The notes: a model not told the origin generated them from the sequence alone. A stretch of DNA of 64,000 bases from Diphasiastrum complanatum (GCA_029204225.1 CM055102.1:1822854-1886853), one strand, 5' to 3'. Counted from the first letter of the stretch, positions 46,483 to 57,760 are shown. Program-made: numbers and translations.

Positions 46483-47680
46483 TCGATCCCGTGTCTTGAC
46501 ACTATATGGCCAAGTATCAAGCCATGTGTCACCCAGAATTGACATTTTTCTGGATTCAAGGAGATCTGGTATTCGCGACATTTTTGTAACACCTTCTCCA
46601 AATTGGATAAGTGTTCTGAATCTAGTCCATGCACGCACAGATCGTCCAAAAAAATTTCCAAAGTTTTTTAAAAATTATCTTTAAATGTCGCCTACATGAC
46701 TCGCTGGAAAGTGCTTGGGGCATTGCAAAGTCCGAATGGCATCACTTTATGGGCATAAGTTCCCTATTCTGTGGCAAATGTTGTCTTGTGCTGGTCCTGA
46801 GGGGCTATTTTCACCTGGTTGTAGCCGCTGAAGCCATCTAGAAAATCGTAGGCTTCGTTGCTAGCTATTCTATCGAGGACACTTTTCGTAAATGGTAAAG
46901 AAAAATGGTCCTTTTTGGTGACTGCATTAAGCACCTTCAGATTCACATAGATACACATTTTGCCATTCTTTTTGGGTACTATAACTATCGGTGATACCCA
47001 TTCCGTGTGCTCGATTTCGTAATTGAAATCTGCATCCATAAGTTTCTGCAACTCTTGCTTGATCAGTTCTATATAATTCGGGTTGAAGCGGTAGTAACGG
47101 CTTACCTTGGGGACTGCTCCGTCCACCAAAGGTATGGTGTGTTGGACTATTGTTGGCGGACAAGGTTTAAAAACCACCAACAAGGATCGTAGTCTCTTGA
47201 ACTGCGTGGGTGTTAACTGCTCTCCCACATGTACTATCCTTTCTTCTTCTCCTGGTTCCACAAGATTCATCGGTTGTGTTCGCGCAGGTCCCTCAAAGAC
47301 TTGTTCCGCTGGTGCCTGACGTTGATCAGGTTCTTGTTGGGCTTGCGGCATCATGATTACCACGTCGTCCAATGTATAATGCATGAAAGTATCAGGCATC
47401 TCATGAACTGGAGCTCGTCGAGATTCCTCTTTCAGCATATTGATCTTGGCCTGACTGGTCATTTTTCTATTTTCTGTCACCTGTGTAGAAGATGACATTG
47501 TATTTGAGTCCAACTTGATTGACTTCAAGGAATCCAACACCTTCTTTTTGCTCCTTTTTGTCATTTTGGTGGGTTCATCCTTGTTGTCTTTCTTCGAGAC
47601 TGCTGTGACATTCGTCTCATGGTTGCGAATATCAACGTCTACTGTAGCTATTGCCTCTTCGGGTAGGTCACTCCATCGGA
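46483..47680 (-). pseudogene. Gypsy reverse transcriptase (palm), minus strand
   Basis: From 47,680 a linker (DLPEEAIATVDVDIRNHETN), then RYYRFNPNYIELIKQELQKL, TEWVSPIVIVPKKNGKM, DFLDGFSGYNQVKIAPQDQH, a stop, VMPFGLCNAPSTFQRVM, and FLDDLCVHG (the YVDD-box equivalent). Ends QFWVTHGLILGHIVSRHGIE and then switches to copia gag. Shifts and stops near 46,760. The thumb and RNase H of this RT are found at 53,217-53,640. Confidence 0.85.
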
Positions 47681-48199
47681 TTCACTATGGCAAACAATAA
47701 ACATGGAAATAGAAAGCAATAGAAAACACAACCAATAGCAATAGCAAGTAGTGAATAGCAAATGAGGATGCTTCTCTTCCAAAAATGGTAGAGTTTCCTC
47801 CTTCTCATTAAGCATCGAAATAGTGTACAAATGGTGCCTTTTTATAAAATGGGGAAGGCCCTTGCCCCTCAATCTTATTGGCTAATATTCACAATGATCC
47901 TAACCATTCATCTTGGACCCAACTTGATCCAAGGGTCCACAAAAAGTACATTAGAAATCACAAGATTCATGTGAGTCTCAATTTGGACCCAACTCTAAAA
48001 AGTGATCTCTAAGTTTAAAAATGACATTGGACCTCTAGTTTTATTTCAATTACAAGGCCCAAGTCAAGTTTATTTTATTTACAACTTCAATTGCGTGCTC
48101 ATTGAGCCATGGGCTTATACACGCAGGATGCCATGCCCTCGCAACACATTTTATTGAAGGATTTTATTTATTTACACTTTGTTGGAAATACCCCCAACA
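47681..48199 (-). repeat. Gypsy 3' LTR, U3-R part
   Basis: Minus strand starts TGTTGGGGGTATTTCC (48,199), has TTTATAAAAAGGCACC (TATA, about 47,840), and ends GCCATAGTGAAT at the junction with RT. Direct match to 25,547-26,066. The internal sequence to its right is the element's 3' end. Confidence 0.85.
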
Positions 48200-48245
48200 G
48201 GACCCACGACCTGAAGTAGTGCCGGTCCCTCGACACTCGGCCGGT

Positions 48246-48824
48246 TTAGTAGAGCGTTCTCTTGGACCGCCTCTGGTGGATGAGATATCCCGTAACGTCT
48301 TCCATGAAGTTGATACAGTCCAGTTTCTTCGAGTCCTTTGGCATGTGGAAGGACTTGTGGACTCCTGTCAGCCATTCTTGATCCACCCATGCTTGGAATC
48401 GATTCATCAAGGGATCTCCAAGGAGTGCAGCTAGGTAATATACGCGAGCGACTAGCAACTGGTCTTCGACTTTGTCAGAAGCGAGCGCCTTATTTGGATC
48501 AAAAAATATGGAGAGAAGAAAATCATCCCATTTTGTTTCAATGCCCATTGAATATTCCAAGTCCCGGGCGTAAGTGGTTGCCGCATGAACTGTGGGATCG
48601 GGGCAATTGATGTAGTGACTGACAAATGCGGAGAGAGCCCTTCTGGCATCTACATCCATTGTCCACCCATATTCGAATTTGATGATTGGCCAGTTGAAAT
48701 TGTTGAGTGTGATCTGGTCCAGAGGAGTGCCGCATTCCACCCATTTGGATCTTCTTGGACATGGCAAGAAATGCGCGTTCACCCGTAACTGTTGCGGACT
48801 CAGCACGTAAGCCCTGATGGTCAC
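48246..48824 (-). pseudogene. Gypsy third ORF, C-terminal part
   Basis: 192 codons open on the minus strand: VNAHFLPCPRRSKWVECGTP, FKYGW-like FEYGWTMDVDARRALSAFV, then YYLAALLGDPLMNRFQAWVD and KKLDCINFMEDVTGYLIHQR. Not recognised as a known enzyme. Position between integrase and 3' LTR is where Athila/Tat-type elements carry an extra (env-like) ORF; that role is inference. Confidence 0.5.
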
Positions 48825-49514
48825 AAGGTCTCTCTCAAATAACTGTTTTCACCACTCCGGTTGTGGTTGGAGAGTGGGTAAGGCTTGCATTTCTTTTCTC
48901 TTGATGGTCTGAGCTGAGAATGATATCTGCCAGCCGCCTCTTGATGACTAGTGGGGATATTTGGATAGAAATTCATTGATGTTCTCCTCCACGGATTTTG
49001 GTCTTCGGAAGGCCCGGCTGGCAGATATCGTTCGTGACCCTCTGGATGATGTTGTTTGGCCCTGGCTGGTGGTTGTGCCTTGGCTCTGGTCTCGCATCTC
49101 AGTGGCCGCATCTGTCTACCCTTGGTCTTGGCCTTCGGACCCTTGATCTGGTTGAAATCCCCCTGCTGCCTGCTGGCTCTGATCTTGGCTGGTACTAGCA
49201 TGTGCAGCGTCAAAATTTGGTGGCGGTGGAATTACCACGGGGTTGGGCTGGGCCTTCGTTTCCATGTATTTATGGCATGCCTTGAGGGCTTGCTTGGCCT
49301 GGGCGATCTCTTGCGTTGCGCTTGTCCGATACTTATTGAACTCCGCCTGGTAGTAGTTGAGGGTTTGGCTATAAATCTGCACCTGACGCCGTAGAAGACT
49401 CATCTCTGATTGGGAAAGCGGCCTTGTGTCCTGTGCAGATTGAGCTAACCAGACGAGCTTCTCATCTTGTAAGGCTTTAACCTCCGTCCCCAGGCGCGTG
49501 TTCTCTGCTTCCAA
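48821..49514 (-). pseudogene. Gypsy third ORF, coiled-coil part
   Basis: Two overlapping frames. The one from 49,514 starts MEAENTRLGTEVKALQDEKL and runs through LLRRQVQIYSQTLNYYQAEF, a heptad-rich coiled coil, then a Pro/Gln-rich tail (PNPVVIPPPPNFDAAHASTS). A frameshift separates it from the downstream frame. An earlier coiled-coil portion continues upstream to about 49,740 across stops. Confidence 0.5.
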
Positions 49515-49743
49515 AAGTGTAAGTTGTGTCTAGATGGAGGCAAGTCGTTGGGATGCTTCAGCTTGAAGCTCCCGCACCTTTGTGGAGGCCTCAGTCAGCG
49601 CTTTGGAGAGGCTTTGAATGTATTTGTTTAGGCCCTCCTCCTCCTACTACAACTTGGCAATCTCTTGGTGCCCTGCTTGTTCGTGTTGTTGAGCCAGAAT
49701 CAGCTCTTGTTGCAGCTTGGTGAGGTTTGTTTGCAACTGTGTA

Positions 49744-50727
49744 TTACTCGTTGCCAAATGTAGTACCCTGCTTTCCAGAATAGCTTTGGTTGCTACCCTG
49801 CTTTCCTAGGGCTTGGTACGCCGTCGTTAGATCCATGGAAGCAGCTGGTACACTGGCACTGGCAGGGGCTTGTGTTGTATCGGCCCCGACGAATTGTGGA
49901 ATTCTGTCGTCATTGTCTTCGATAAGGTTTTCATTTGTCCTGATGCCATCTGGGGCGGTAGGGTCAACCCGATCTGGTGATGCTATAAAAACTGTTTTTA
50001 CAAATGCGTCATCAAGCAGCGGTTGGCTGCCCTCGGCAACCTTTGGCGAAGCGGGTGGGGTGTGAGAAACAATGGAAATAGGGGTGAGGACGGCTTGTCC
50101 AAACGAGAGGATGGGAGGAACAGTGGGGAACTGAAGGGTGGTGTGGAGTATGGAAGAAGGTGAGCATGGAGCAGAAAGTGTCTGGCGTGGGTGTGAAAAA
50201 TTGATAACTTGCATCCATGCCAGAGTGTCGGGGGACAGTTGCAAATTAGAAGGGTAGAATGTGAGAGGAGCAATGGTGGTGGCAAGAGTAATGGAGGATG
50301 CGATGATGATGGATGGAATAGCGGACACTGGAAGAGAAGTAGGAGTGATATCAATAGAAGAAATGGGGATGGAGACAGAATAGATGTGGATGAAATAGGA
50401 AGAGAGATAGCGACAACAGAAATTGGAGTGGGGGGTTGCACAGAAGAAGAAGTGGCAGTGGTTGATGGAGTAGTTAGTGCTGCAGTGGAGACATGTCTTT
50501 GGGTAACAGGTGGAGATGTGGATGTGGAGGCAACGCCACGCATTCGTTTGCTGCCGTTGTGTTAATGACTGCAGGTTAGGAGGAGGTAGATGCTTGAGAT
50601 GGTGGGTAAAGGTTAGTATGTGGCACAAGGGTAGACAGGAGAGATGAGCATTGGAAACTGCACACTTTCGCCTCGAGAAGTGCGCAGGCAAAGTTACACA
50701 ACAGAGGGCTTGCTGCGATTCGCTCAC
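49744..50727 (-). pseudogene. Gypsy third ORF, low-complexity middle part
   Basis: 327-codon frame rich in Ser/Thr/Pro/Ile (SIPISSIDITPTSLPVSAIP) followed by an acidic segment (DRVDPTAPDGIRTNENLIED). The overlapping frame 50,543-49,998 has similar bias, so the true frame is uncertain. No domain recognised. Confidence 0.4.
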
Positions 50728-50892
50728 GGTTGTTGGGTTTGATGGAGTTTGTTAGTTCTCGAATAAGGAAGCTATGCCAGTCGTATGGCACAACGGAGAG
50801 GTTAGGAAACTCCAGAAAGGATTTCACTATCTGACTCAACAGCGTAGACTGGATTTTGTCCTTGCAAAATGTTGAAATAACTAGAAAGTTAT

Positions 50893-51354
50893 TCAACAGA
50901 TGCGTAGCTGTCTAATGACGGGTTCCGTGATAGCTTCTATCAGGTAAACATTGTTAGTCTGGATGGGGATTTCTGGTGTGATTTGGGTGACGAATGGTTT
51001 GATTAGAGCTTTGGCGTGGCGATGGGAGATGGGTTGACGATCACCGGACATAATGCCAATGGTGATCATCGAGTCGACGTTAATCCTGACCTTGTACGTG
51101 GTACCTTGGTATAGGAAGTGGAAACAAGCCTTGTCCTCGTCCCAGGTGGCGTAAGCGTGAAGGGCAAGGCCCATGTTAATCTCAGAATGGAAGAGCGTCG
51201 AGTAAAAATCCATTGCTTCAAGGAGTGGGCCGGCTGTCTGCAGCCATGGTTGGATCAGAGTGTCAGAGGGTAGAGGCCAAATCTGCATGGCCTCGGGGAT
51301 TTCACACTGGATCACCTGTTTGGCGCCAAAGTCTTTAGAGGATGAGGAGGCCAT
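50893..51354 (-). pseudogene. Gypsy third ORF, N-terminal part
   Basis: Clean start MASSSSKDFGAKQVIQCEIP, then LIQPWLQTAGPLLEAMDFYS, ACFHFLYQGTTYKVRINVDS and GDRQPISHRHAKALIKPFVT, ending RQLRIC. The layout resembles the putative plant transposon protein type of domain seen in plant LTR elements, but I cannot confirm it. Start chosen at the first Met after a TATA-like site 260 bp upstream. Confidence 0.5.
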
Positions 51355-52334
51355 GTTAGCAATGATGATTAGTGGTTGAAAAAGTCAAAAAAGTAGAAAA
51401 AATGGTGGAAAATGGAAAAAGATGTGAAAACAGTAGAAAATTGAGAATAATGAGTGTTGGATGACAATGATTGTAGTTCAGAGCACAGATCGGTGTTTAA
51501 TATGAGAAGATGACAACTGGTAGGAAGTTTGGTTGAAAACAGAAAACTTGGTATTTTCAGTGGAAATTTTGACAGAGTTTCGCTAGCAAAGGTGACAAAT
51601 GACTCGAATTCAGTCCTTATATAGCGGAATTTAGTGTGCGTATTAGGTGAAATTCACTTTCTCTTGCTCAGTTCCACCCAAATTTTGGCAACACCTTCTT
51701 CACAAAATTCTAAGACCTCAGGGAAGTCTGCGAGAGTTCAAAAGGTAATTTGACTGCCATGCGAAGGTTCTGCGAGGGTTCAACTCTCGCAGGAAGTGAT
51801 CTCTCTCACAACTTGTTCTTATGATTGGATTTTCAAGATCAAACCATGTAGACAGGCTAATTTCACTGCTCTGATTTCATTTAGGCACCTTGCGAGAGTT
51901 GGTAAGTTGATCTTGATGCTCTACGAGAGTTCTGAAAATTCTATTTCTGAAACCCTTGCATACACTAAAAAATGATGATTCCTCCATCAGAAACTCTCGC
52001 AGAGATTTTCATGAATGCATCTAGGTCAGATCTGGTGACTGTCCAATTTTCAAGAGCTATCTCCCAGGGGATCTCAAAAAATCATGAAAAAAGTGCTCCT
52101 TCAGAGTGTTTTTTGACTAGATCTTGAGATTTTCTGATTTTTAACTTTTGTAAACTGGTAATCAGCTTCATCCAGGCTTGATCTGACTGTTGGTAGTGCT
52201 CTGGAAGTTCTAATGGATTCTTGGTAGTAGATCCCTCAGTCAATCTGATGATCTGTTTCCTTTTTTACCCTATCAGGATCTGAATCCTCCTTGGATTCTG
52301 ATGGATTTTCCCAATTTTGCCAGATTTGGCTGAA
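51355..52334 (-). promoter_or_regulatory. Gypsy inter-ORF region with TATA-like site and GCGAGAG motifs
   Basis: A minus-strand CTATATAAGGACTG (about 51,615-51,628) lies 260 bp before the third ORF and could drive a separate transcript. Between 51,720 and 52,010 there are seven or so TGCGAGAGTT/AACTCTCGCA motifs like those in the gag leader. No coding seen. Confidence 0.45.
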
Positions 52335-52935
52335 TCTTGGATGGTCTCGTTGATAAAATGGCTTTTGCGATCACTGACTAGCTCCACCGGGCACCCGAAG
52401 TGCACAATGATATTTTTATAAAGGAACTTGGCAGTGGTCCTAGCATCAACTAGTCTTACTGCCTTGGCTTCGACCCATTTGGTGAGGTAGTCTGTGGCTA
52501 CGATTATGTATCGAGCCTAGGAACTCCTTGCTGCGGGGTGAATTGGACCAATATAATCCAATCCCCATTTTTTGAATGATGCTTGGGCTAAGACTGGGTG
52601 CATTGGATCATAGTCAATTTTGTTGGTCTCCTTGCCCTTTGGCACACATCGCACTTTTTCAAGTATTCCTCCGTGTCTTTATGAATCGTTGGCCACCAAC
52701 ATCCTGATTGTAGGATCTTGCGAACTGTAATATTAGATGCAAAATGACCTCCACCCATGCCTTTATGTGAAGGCGAAATGATCTGGGTGGTCTCATGAGG
52801 AAGAATACACTGCCGAAGGATTCCGTCTGGACCTCTTCGGTACAACTGGCCGGCAATAAGCTGATAAGGTCTAGCCTTCAAGATCAATTTCCACTGTTTC
52901 GCCTTTGGTAGTGATTTGTCTGGTTGGCCCCGCAT
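52335..52935 (-). pseudogene. Gypsy integrase
   Basis: H2C2 zinc-binding region: HKGMGGGHFASNITVRKILQ, WWPTIHKDTEEYLKKCDVCQ. After a frameshift near 52,640, the core reads KKWGLDYIGPIHPAARSS-stop-ARYIIVATDYLTKWVEAKAV, with the first Asp, and CPVELVSDRKSHFIN with the second (SDR instead of the usual SDQG). It breaks off near 52,335, before the Glu. Confidence 0.85.
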
Positions 52936-53640
52936 TAGATATTCAACAATGTCGGCAGCCTATTCTGGTACTGTATCCACGTAAAATAAAGCAACATCTG
53001 CCAGCTCATCGTCGGGTTGGGTTGCAATCTCCTTTCCCTTGATTCGTGACACATGATCTGCCATGTAGTGTTGTTTTCCCTTGCGAACTACTATCCGAAA
53101 ATCAAATTCCAACAACAAAAGGAGCCATCTGGTGATTCTCCCAGTGTTGCAAGTTTTATTAATGAGATATAGCAAGGGTTGATGGTCCGTATAAAAAACA
53201 AAATGTGTGGCCATCAAATAGTGTCAAAACCTCTTAACTGCATAGATCATTGCCAGTGCTTCCCGCTCTGTGGTTGAATAATTCATTTCGGTATCACTGA
53301 GCTGTCGACTTGCAATTCGGATTGGAAAATCCTTTTTGTGTTCACCTGGTTGGGTTAAGACTGCTCCAACTGCATACTTCGATGCGTCCATATGCACGTG
53401 GAACTCAATGGACCAATTGGGTGATCATAAGATTGGTGCTGAGACCAATGCATCCTTAATCTTCTGGAAAGCCTTTAGAGCTTACTCATTCCAATGTGGA
53501 TCCGTTGTGAGCTTGTAAATTGGTATGGCTAACTCCGCAAAATCAAGAATGAAGATCCTATAATAGTTAGCATGACCCATGAAAATGTAGACCTCGCGGA
53601 TCGTCCCCGGTGGTGGTAGATCAACAATGATCCTGATCTT
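52936..53640 (-). pseudogene. Gypsy RT thumb and RNase H
   Basis: Begins KIRIIVDLPPPGTIREVYIF, the RT thumb motif, abutting copia gag at 53,641. Then PILRSPNWSIEFHVHMDASK and YAVGAVLTQPGE (RNase H start, DAS), EMNYSTTEREALAMIYAVKR, a stop, HFVFYTDHQPLLYL (second Asp region) and QHYMADHVSRI. At least two stops. Continuous with the integrase. Confidence 0.85.
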
Positions 53641-54303
53641 TTCAATTGGTCTTCATTTTGCCCTTGAATGAGAAATTGGCTTTCTCATCACCATCCTGCA
53701 AAGACAAGGAACTCATCCTAGATTTTGCATGGAGCATCCTACACTCTTCAGCCACTAATACATTGTGAAGTTTTTCTATAGTTGGCAAAATGTCTTGGAT
53801 GGCAAAACTTTGGACCAAATTTGCAAAGTCATCTCCTAGACCATTAAGGACAATTTTTACAAGCTCTCCATCATGAATCTTCTCTCCAACAGAAGCCAAC
53901 TCCCTATTTAGAAACTTGATTTTGAGTACATAATCCTGTGCACTCTCCTCACTTCTCTTCATGCTTTGCAGAATCTGATTTCTAAGCATAAGAACTCTAG
54001 AAGTGTTGCTAGATTCATAGATTGATTTTAAAGACTCCCAAGCCTCTTTAGCACTAGTACATGCTGATACTTCTCTCAACAAATCATTGCTTACATTCAT
54101 TTTCACACAATGAAGTGCAAGCCTAGATCTCTTCTTGTATCTAGCTAGCTCCTATGCACCTAGAGGTCCGTCTTCATCTTCAATCAAGAACTCATGAAGG
54201 TCTTGGAGCACCTAGAGTGACTCCATCCTAACCTTCCAAATATCATAATTTGTAGAATTCAATCTCTCACTAGCTTTTAGAAGGTATGCTCCAGCAGATC
54301 CCA
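53641..54303 (-). pseudogene. Copia (element 2 family) gag N-terminus, minus strand
   Basis: Minus-strand ATG at 54,303 gives MGSAGAYLLEAS; two in-frame TAGs follow at the same two codons as in element 2, then MKMNVSNDLLREVSACTSAK to FSFKGKMKTN, cut at 53,641 by gypsy RT. The next gag segment of this copy is at 46,482-46,404. Confidence 0.85.
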
Positions 54304-55109
54304 TCTTACTGGTGACTTCTACAAACAAGAAATAGATTTGATTGACTTGAAACTCACAAAGGTCTCACACTTGCAATGTTTCACTCAAATTTGATTTTTA
54401 ATCCAACAAATGGACTTATAATCACAATTCTATCACTCTCTCACAAAGCTGGAATGAAGATAAGATGAAGTGAAAACTACTTTCAAACAAATCTTACCAA
54501 GAAATGGATTTGATTGTCTCTAGAAACTCACTAAGGTCTCTCTCTTGTAGTTTTTCACTCAAATTAGATTTCTAATCCAAAAAATGGACTTATAATCTCA
54601 GTTCTAGCACTCTCTCACAAAGTTGGAATGAAGATAAGATGATGTGAAATCTACTTACAATCAAATCTTGCCAATTTTGGCTATTTTTGGACAAAAAAAT
54701 GAATTAATCTCTTTCTTCCTTCTTGGTGTACTTTCAAGACCTGTTTTTAACCTTAATAGGACTTGAACTCAGCCTAGATTAATTATATTCCATGAAACAA
54801 ATTCAAATCTAATCAATGGCAAGTGATCTTGGTAGATTATTCTAGGATCTCCACCAGAAATTACACCAACAGCTCACAAATTGAATTTTTTCGAATCAAA
54901 TGAATACTATGCATTAGATGTAGGTTCATAGGTGCCCACACATGTGGATAGTATGGTTTTGGACCCCTACCAAGTTTGGGATCAAATCTCCTTACCAAAA
55001 TCAAGATTCTAGCTTGCCCTCTCAATACTAGTTTTTAGCACCAAAACTTGCTAAAAATGGATATGCATTAGATCAATGGCTTATGATCTTGTACTTGGCT
55101 ATGATACCA
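54304..55109 (-). other. Leader and PBS of the minus-strand copia
   Basis: TGGTATCATAGC on the minus strand (55,098-55,109; one change from the tRNA-Met PBS) begins an 800-bp leader that matches 28,565-29,240. It contains a short internal duplication (two ATCTTCATTCCAGCTTTGTGAG-like units, also in element 2). Confidence 0.8.
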
Positions 55110-55652
55110 TGTGAAAGTACTGTACTTTAGGACCATAAATGGATCTACAAAAGATCCACAAGAGTGATTGGATGCTTGCCTAACAATCTACCAAAAAACT
55201 AGTCATCAAAAAGTTGATCTAGATTGGCAATTTGACAAACAACAAGCATTAACAATCAAAAGCATTGATCAACATTGAAATCCGAGCCCACACGTGTGTA
55301 CTACAGGCTATAGTACGGCCTTAAACCTGAGAAACAAGTAGAAATTGATTTGGTTGCATTTGGATCACAAAAACTCAATGTACATAGTGAACTAGCTTGA
55401 GATTGCCAATGAGCTCTAAAATTTTCTTTCTTCTCACTATGGAGAGAGGGAATACATAGCAGAGTCGACTTCCTTCTTGAAGTTAGGTGGATTTCTAGCA
55501 TGTCATAAGGAAGTTAACTCACTCTCCTTGACCTAAATGAAACCCTAGTCTATTTCCTAGAGTCATGCTTGGTAGATAGCTAGTTGGTCAAATTTTCACC
55601 TTAAATCTAAGATTTAGGTCTTATAATTGCCAATTTTTGGCAATTCTTCACA
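55110..55652 (-). repeat. 5' LTR of the minus-strand copia (element 2 family)
   Basis: Plus strand TGTGAAAGTACTG to GGCAATTCTTCACA; 543 bp, related to the 700-bp LTR at 27,865 with internal losses. CACACGTGTG at 55,289-55,298. Confidence 0.85.
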
Positions 55653-56223
55653 TCTTTCCTTTCAGACTGATTGTCAATACAAGCTCATAACTATTACATA
55701 TCGTAGTTAGCTTTGTGAGCACGTGGTTTCACTCGCTATTGATTTGTGCTCACTAGTATCATCTGACTTGTATTTCTATACATTCAATCTGAAATAAATT
55801 ACTATTAGGTTTTGCATTCAGATTTTGTTAGTGTTGCATGCTTTCCGGTTTCTGTCTAAGTCTCTAATTATTTTATCTGACTGTTTGCTCTTCTACAATC
55901 AAACTCTATTTTGTGTTCACCTACTGTTGTAGTAGTGCACGCACCAAGAGAATCAGTCGACCATTGCCTTCGTGTAGTAGTAGGATCGTTGTGATCTGAT
56001 TGTTTGACCTGTCTGTTCGATCCACAAACTCAATCCATCACATTTTTCCTAAAAAACTCATTTTTCCATATCACATTTAACCTCATGACAGAATCACAGT
56101 AACAACATTAGATCATTGTGCCTACTATCATTCTATAACTATAACTAGACTAGTTACCAAATTTCATTATACTAACTAGCATAGTTAAACAAATCTATTA
56201 TTTTTCAATTTATTTGACCTATG
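55653..56223. other. No gene recognised
   Basis: AT-rich and T-tract-rich; may be host flank or the end of another LTR. Nothing else seen. Confidence 0.4.
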
Positions 56224-56613
56224 TTATGTAGATTTCAAATGTGTGCATTTTGATTGGGCCAAGTGGTGGTCAAAATTAAAGAAAAAAGCTAAAGATATCT
56301 TTATAAGTTTGAATTTTGGAACTCCTCTAATGCATTGATATTCACCATCATTGGAATCTAATTCATCTTGACCATTGAATGGTTCAATTGCATCATCTTC
56401 AATCCAATGTTCAATGACTTGTTCGTGTTGATCCTCGTATTGTTGGTCATCATTGAAATTTTCAAAGGAGCGTTCAAGTTGAGAATTGTTGTTGTAATCT
56501 TGATATTGACAATCATCACCGAACTTGTCATTTTGATCATAGTCACCTTGATCCCAATAATCTTCTATGTCATTTTTTTTCACAATATGGCTGATTGTCA
56601 TCTTTCGGCTCAT
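56224..56613 (-). CDS. Unrecognised acidic small frame
   Basis: 129 codons: MSRKMTISHIVKKNDIEDYW, then a strongly Asp/Asn/Gln-rich stretch (DNDQQYEDQHEQ-like) and VPKFKLIKISLAFFF. Such low-complexity acidic frames occur between gag domains of some gypsy elements, and a decayed gypsy RT lies 0.6 kb downstream on the opposite side, but a chance frame is equally possible. Confidence 0.25.
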   Translation of the reverse strand: MSRKMTISHIVKKNDIEDYWDQGDYDQNDKFGDDCQYQDYNNNSQLERSFENFNDDQQYEDQHEQVIEHWIEDDAIEPFNGQDELDSNDGEYQCIRGVPKFKLIKISLAFFFNFDHHLAQSKCTHLKST

Positions 56614-57149
56614 AATTCCAATCCATTTGAAATATTTATCAAAAAATAGGATTAATGATAGTGCGTGTGTGTTTTCTATAAGAGCAAATATAAAGAACTT
56701 TCGAAGAAATCAAATTTTGGTATAAATAGGACTTCTACAATATCAAACTTGTTGAGCCAATGAGTTTTTCTTTTTAATGTGTTGGAATTTGAGCTCAAAT
56801 GGAGGGTACAAGAGTTCGAAGAAATAGAATATAAAATATAAATGTAGTAAATTAGAAAAAAAAAAGGAAGTGAAATTTAATACATCAAGTAATGATTATG
56901 AGAGTATAGATATTTGCACAATGTCAAGCTTGACGATCTGATCACTTTTGCTTTTGAATGTACAGGAGGAATCTGACTTCAAACAAAAAAATATGGAGGT
57001 TCAAAAATTGAAATGATAAATGAATGAACTTAGAAAGAGGACTTAAGAAAGTTTATTAATTGAATTGAATGTTTTTGAAATCCATGAAACATTTGGCTTG
57101 TAAAATAAGTTTGTTGTAAAAAAGTGTAAATTATTTTTTTGTATGTAAG
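56614..57149. other. AT-rich stretch, nothing recognised
   Basis: Contains an A10 tract near 56,856 and no supported frame. Confidence 0.4.
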
Positions 57150-57760
57150 AAAATTAAAGTTTCTCTCTACCTTTGTAATGTTTGTCTCAATCTGCCCAAA
57201 TGTTCTCTTGTATTAGTGTAAAAAATTATCAATAGAACTTTCAAGGAATTCCATAAGAAAATTCTAGTTGTCATTATTCTTTGGAATGTAGCTGGTGCAT
57301 TGCATAAACCAAAAGGCATTCTGGTGCTAGGCATAAGCTCCCCAATTAGTGGTGATTACGGTAGTCTTCTCTTGATATTCACTTGGTTATACCTTGAGAA
57401 ACCATTAAGCAAGCTATATCTTTCATGATTTGCAACCGTTTCTAAAATAGAACCCATGAAAGGTAAAGGATTGTAGTCTTTTTTAGTTGCAACATTCAAA
57501 TTCTTGACGTACTGACATAAGCTTTTTTGTTTTTCTCTTTGGGACAATTACAACCAGAAACAACCTTTCACTATGGAGTACATGATATATATTACCTACA
57601 TTCAGATATCTATCTATTGTATCTTTACCATCAAAGAATACTATGGATTTTACCAATATTGCTTTGTTGAATTGGCACAGCCTCTTCTTTAAAATATATA
57701 TTGTCTCCAAATTTCTTTGGTATGCCTTTCTAGTCTTTAAGGTTCCAAACAAAGACATCC
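57150..57760 (-). pseudogene. Decayed gypsy reverse transcriptase
   Basis: Minus strand: ERLFLVVIVPKRKTKKLM (for the VPKKNGKWR block), KNLNVATKKDYNPLPFMGSI, YSLLNGFSRYNQVNIK, then RMPFGLCNAPATFQRIM near 57,300. Several frameshifts. It lacks protease upstream and RNase H downstream. A different lineage from the RT at 46.5-47.7 kb. Confidence 0.8.

Noticed and set aside
47229-47495. Plus-strand frames across the RT block
   Set aside because: Antisense to gypsy RT with clear catalytic motifs on the other strand.
49998-50543. 181-codon frame overlapping the third ORF
   Set aside because: Ser/Pro-rich alternate frame of the same low-complexity sequence; kept only as a caveat on frame choice.
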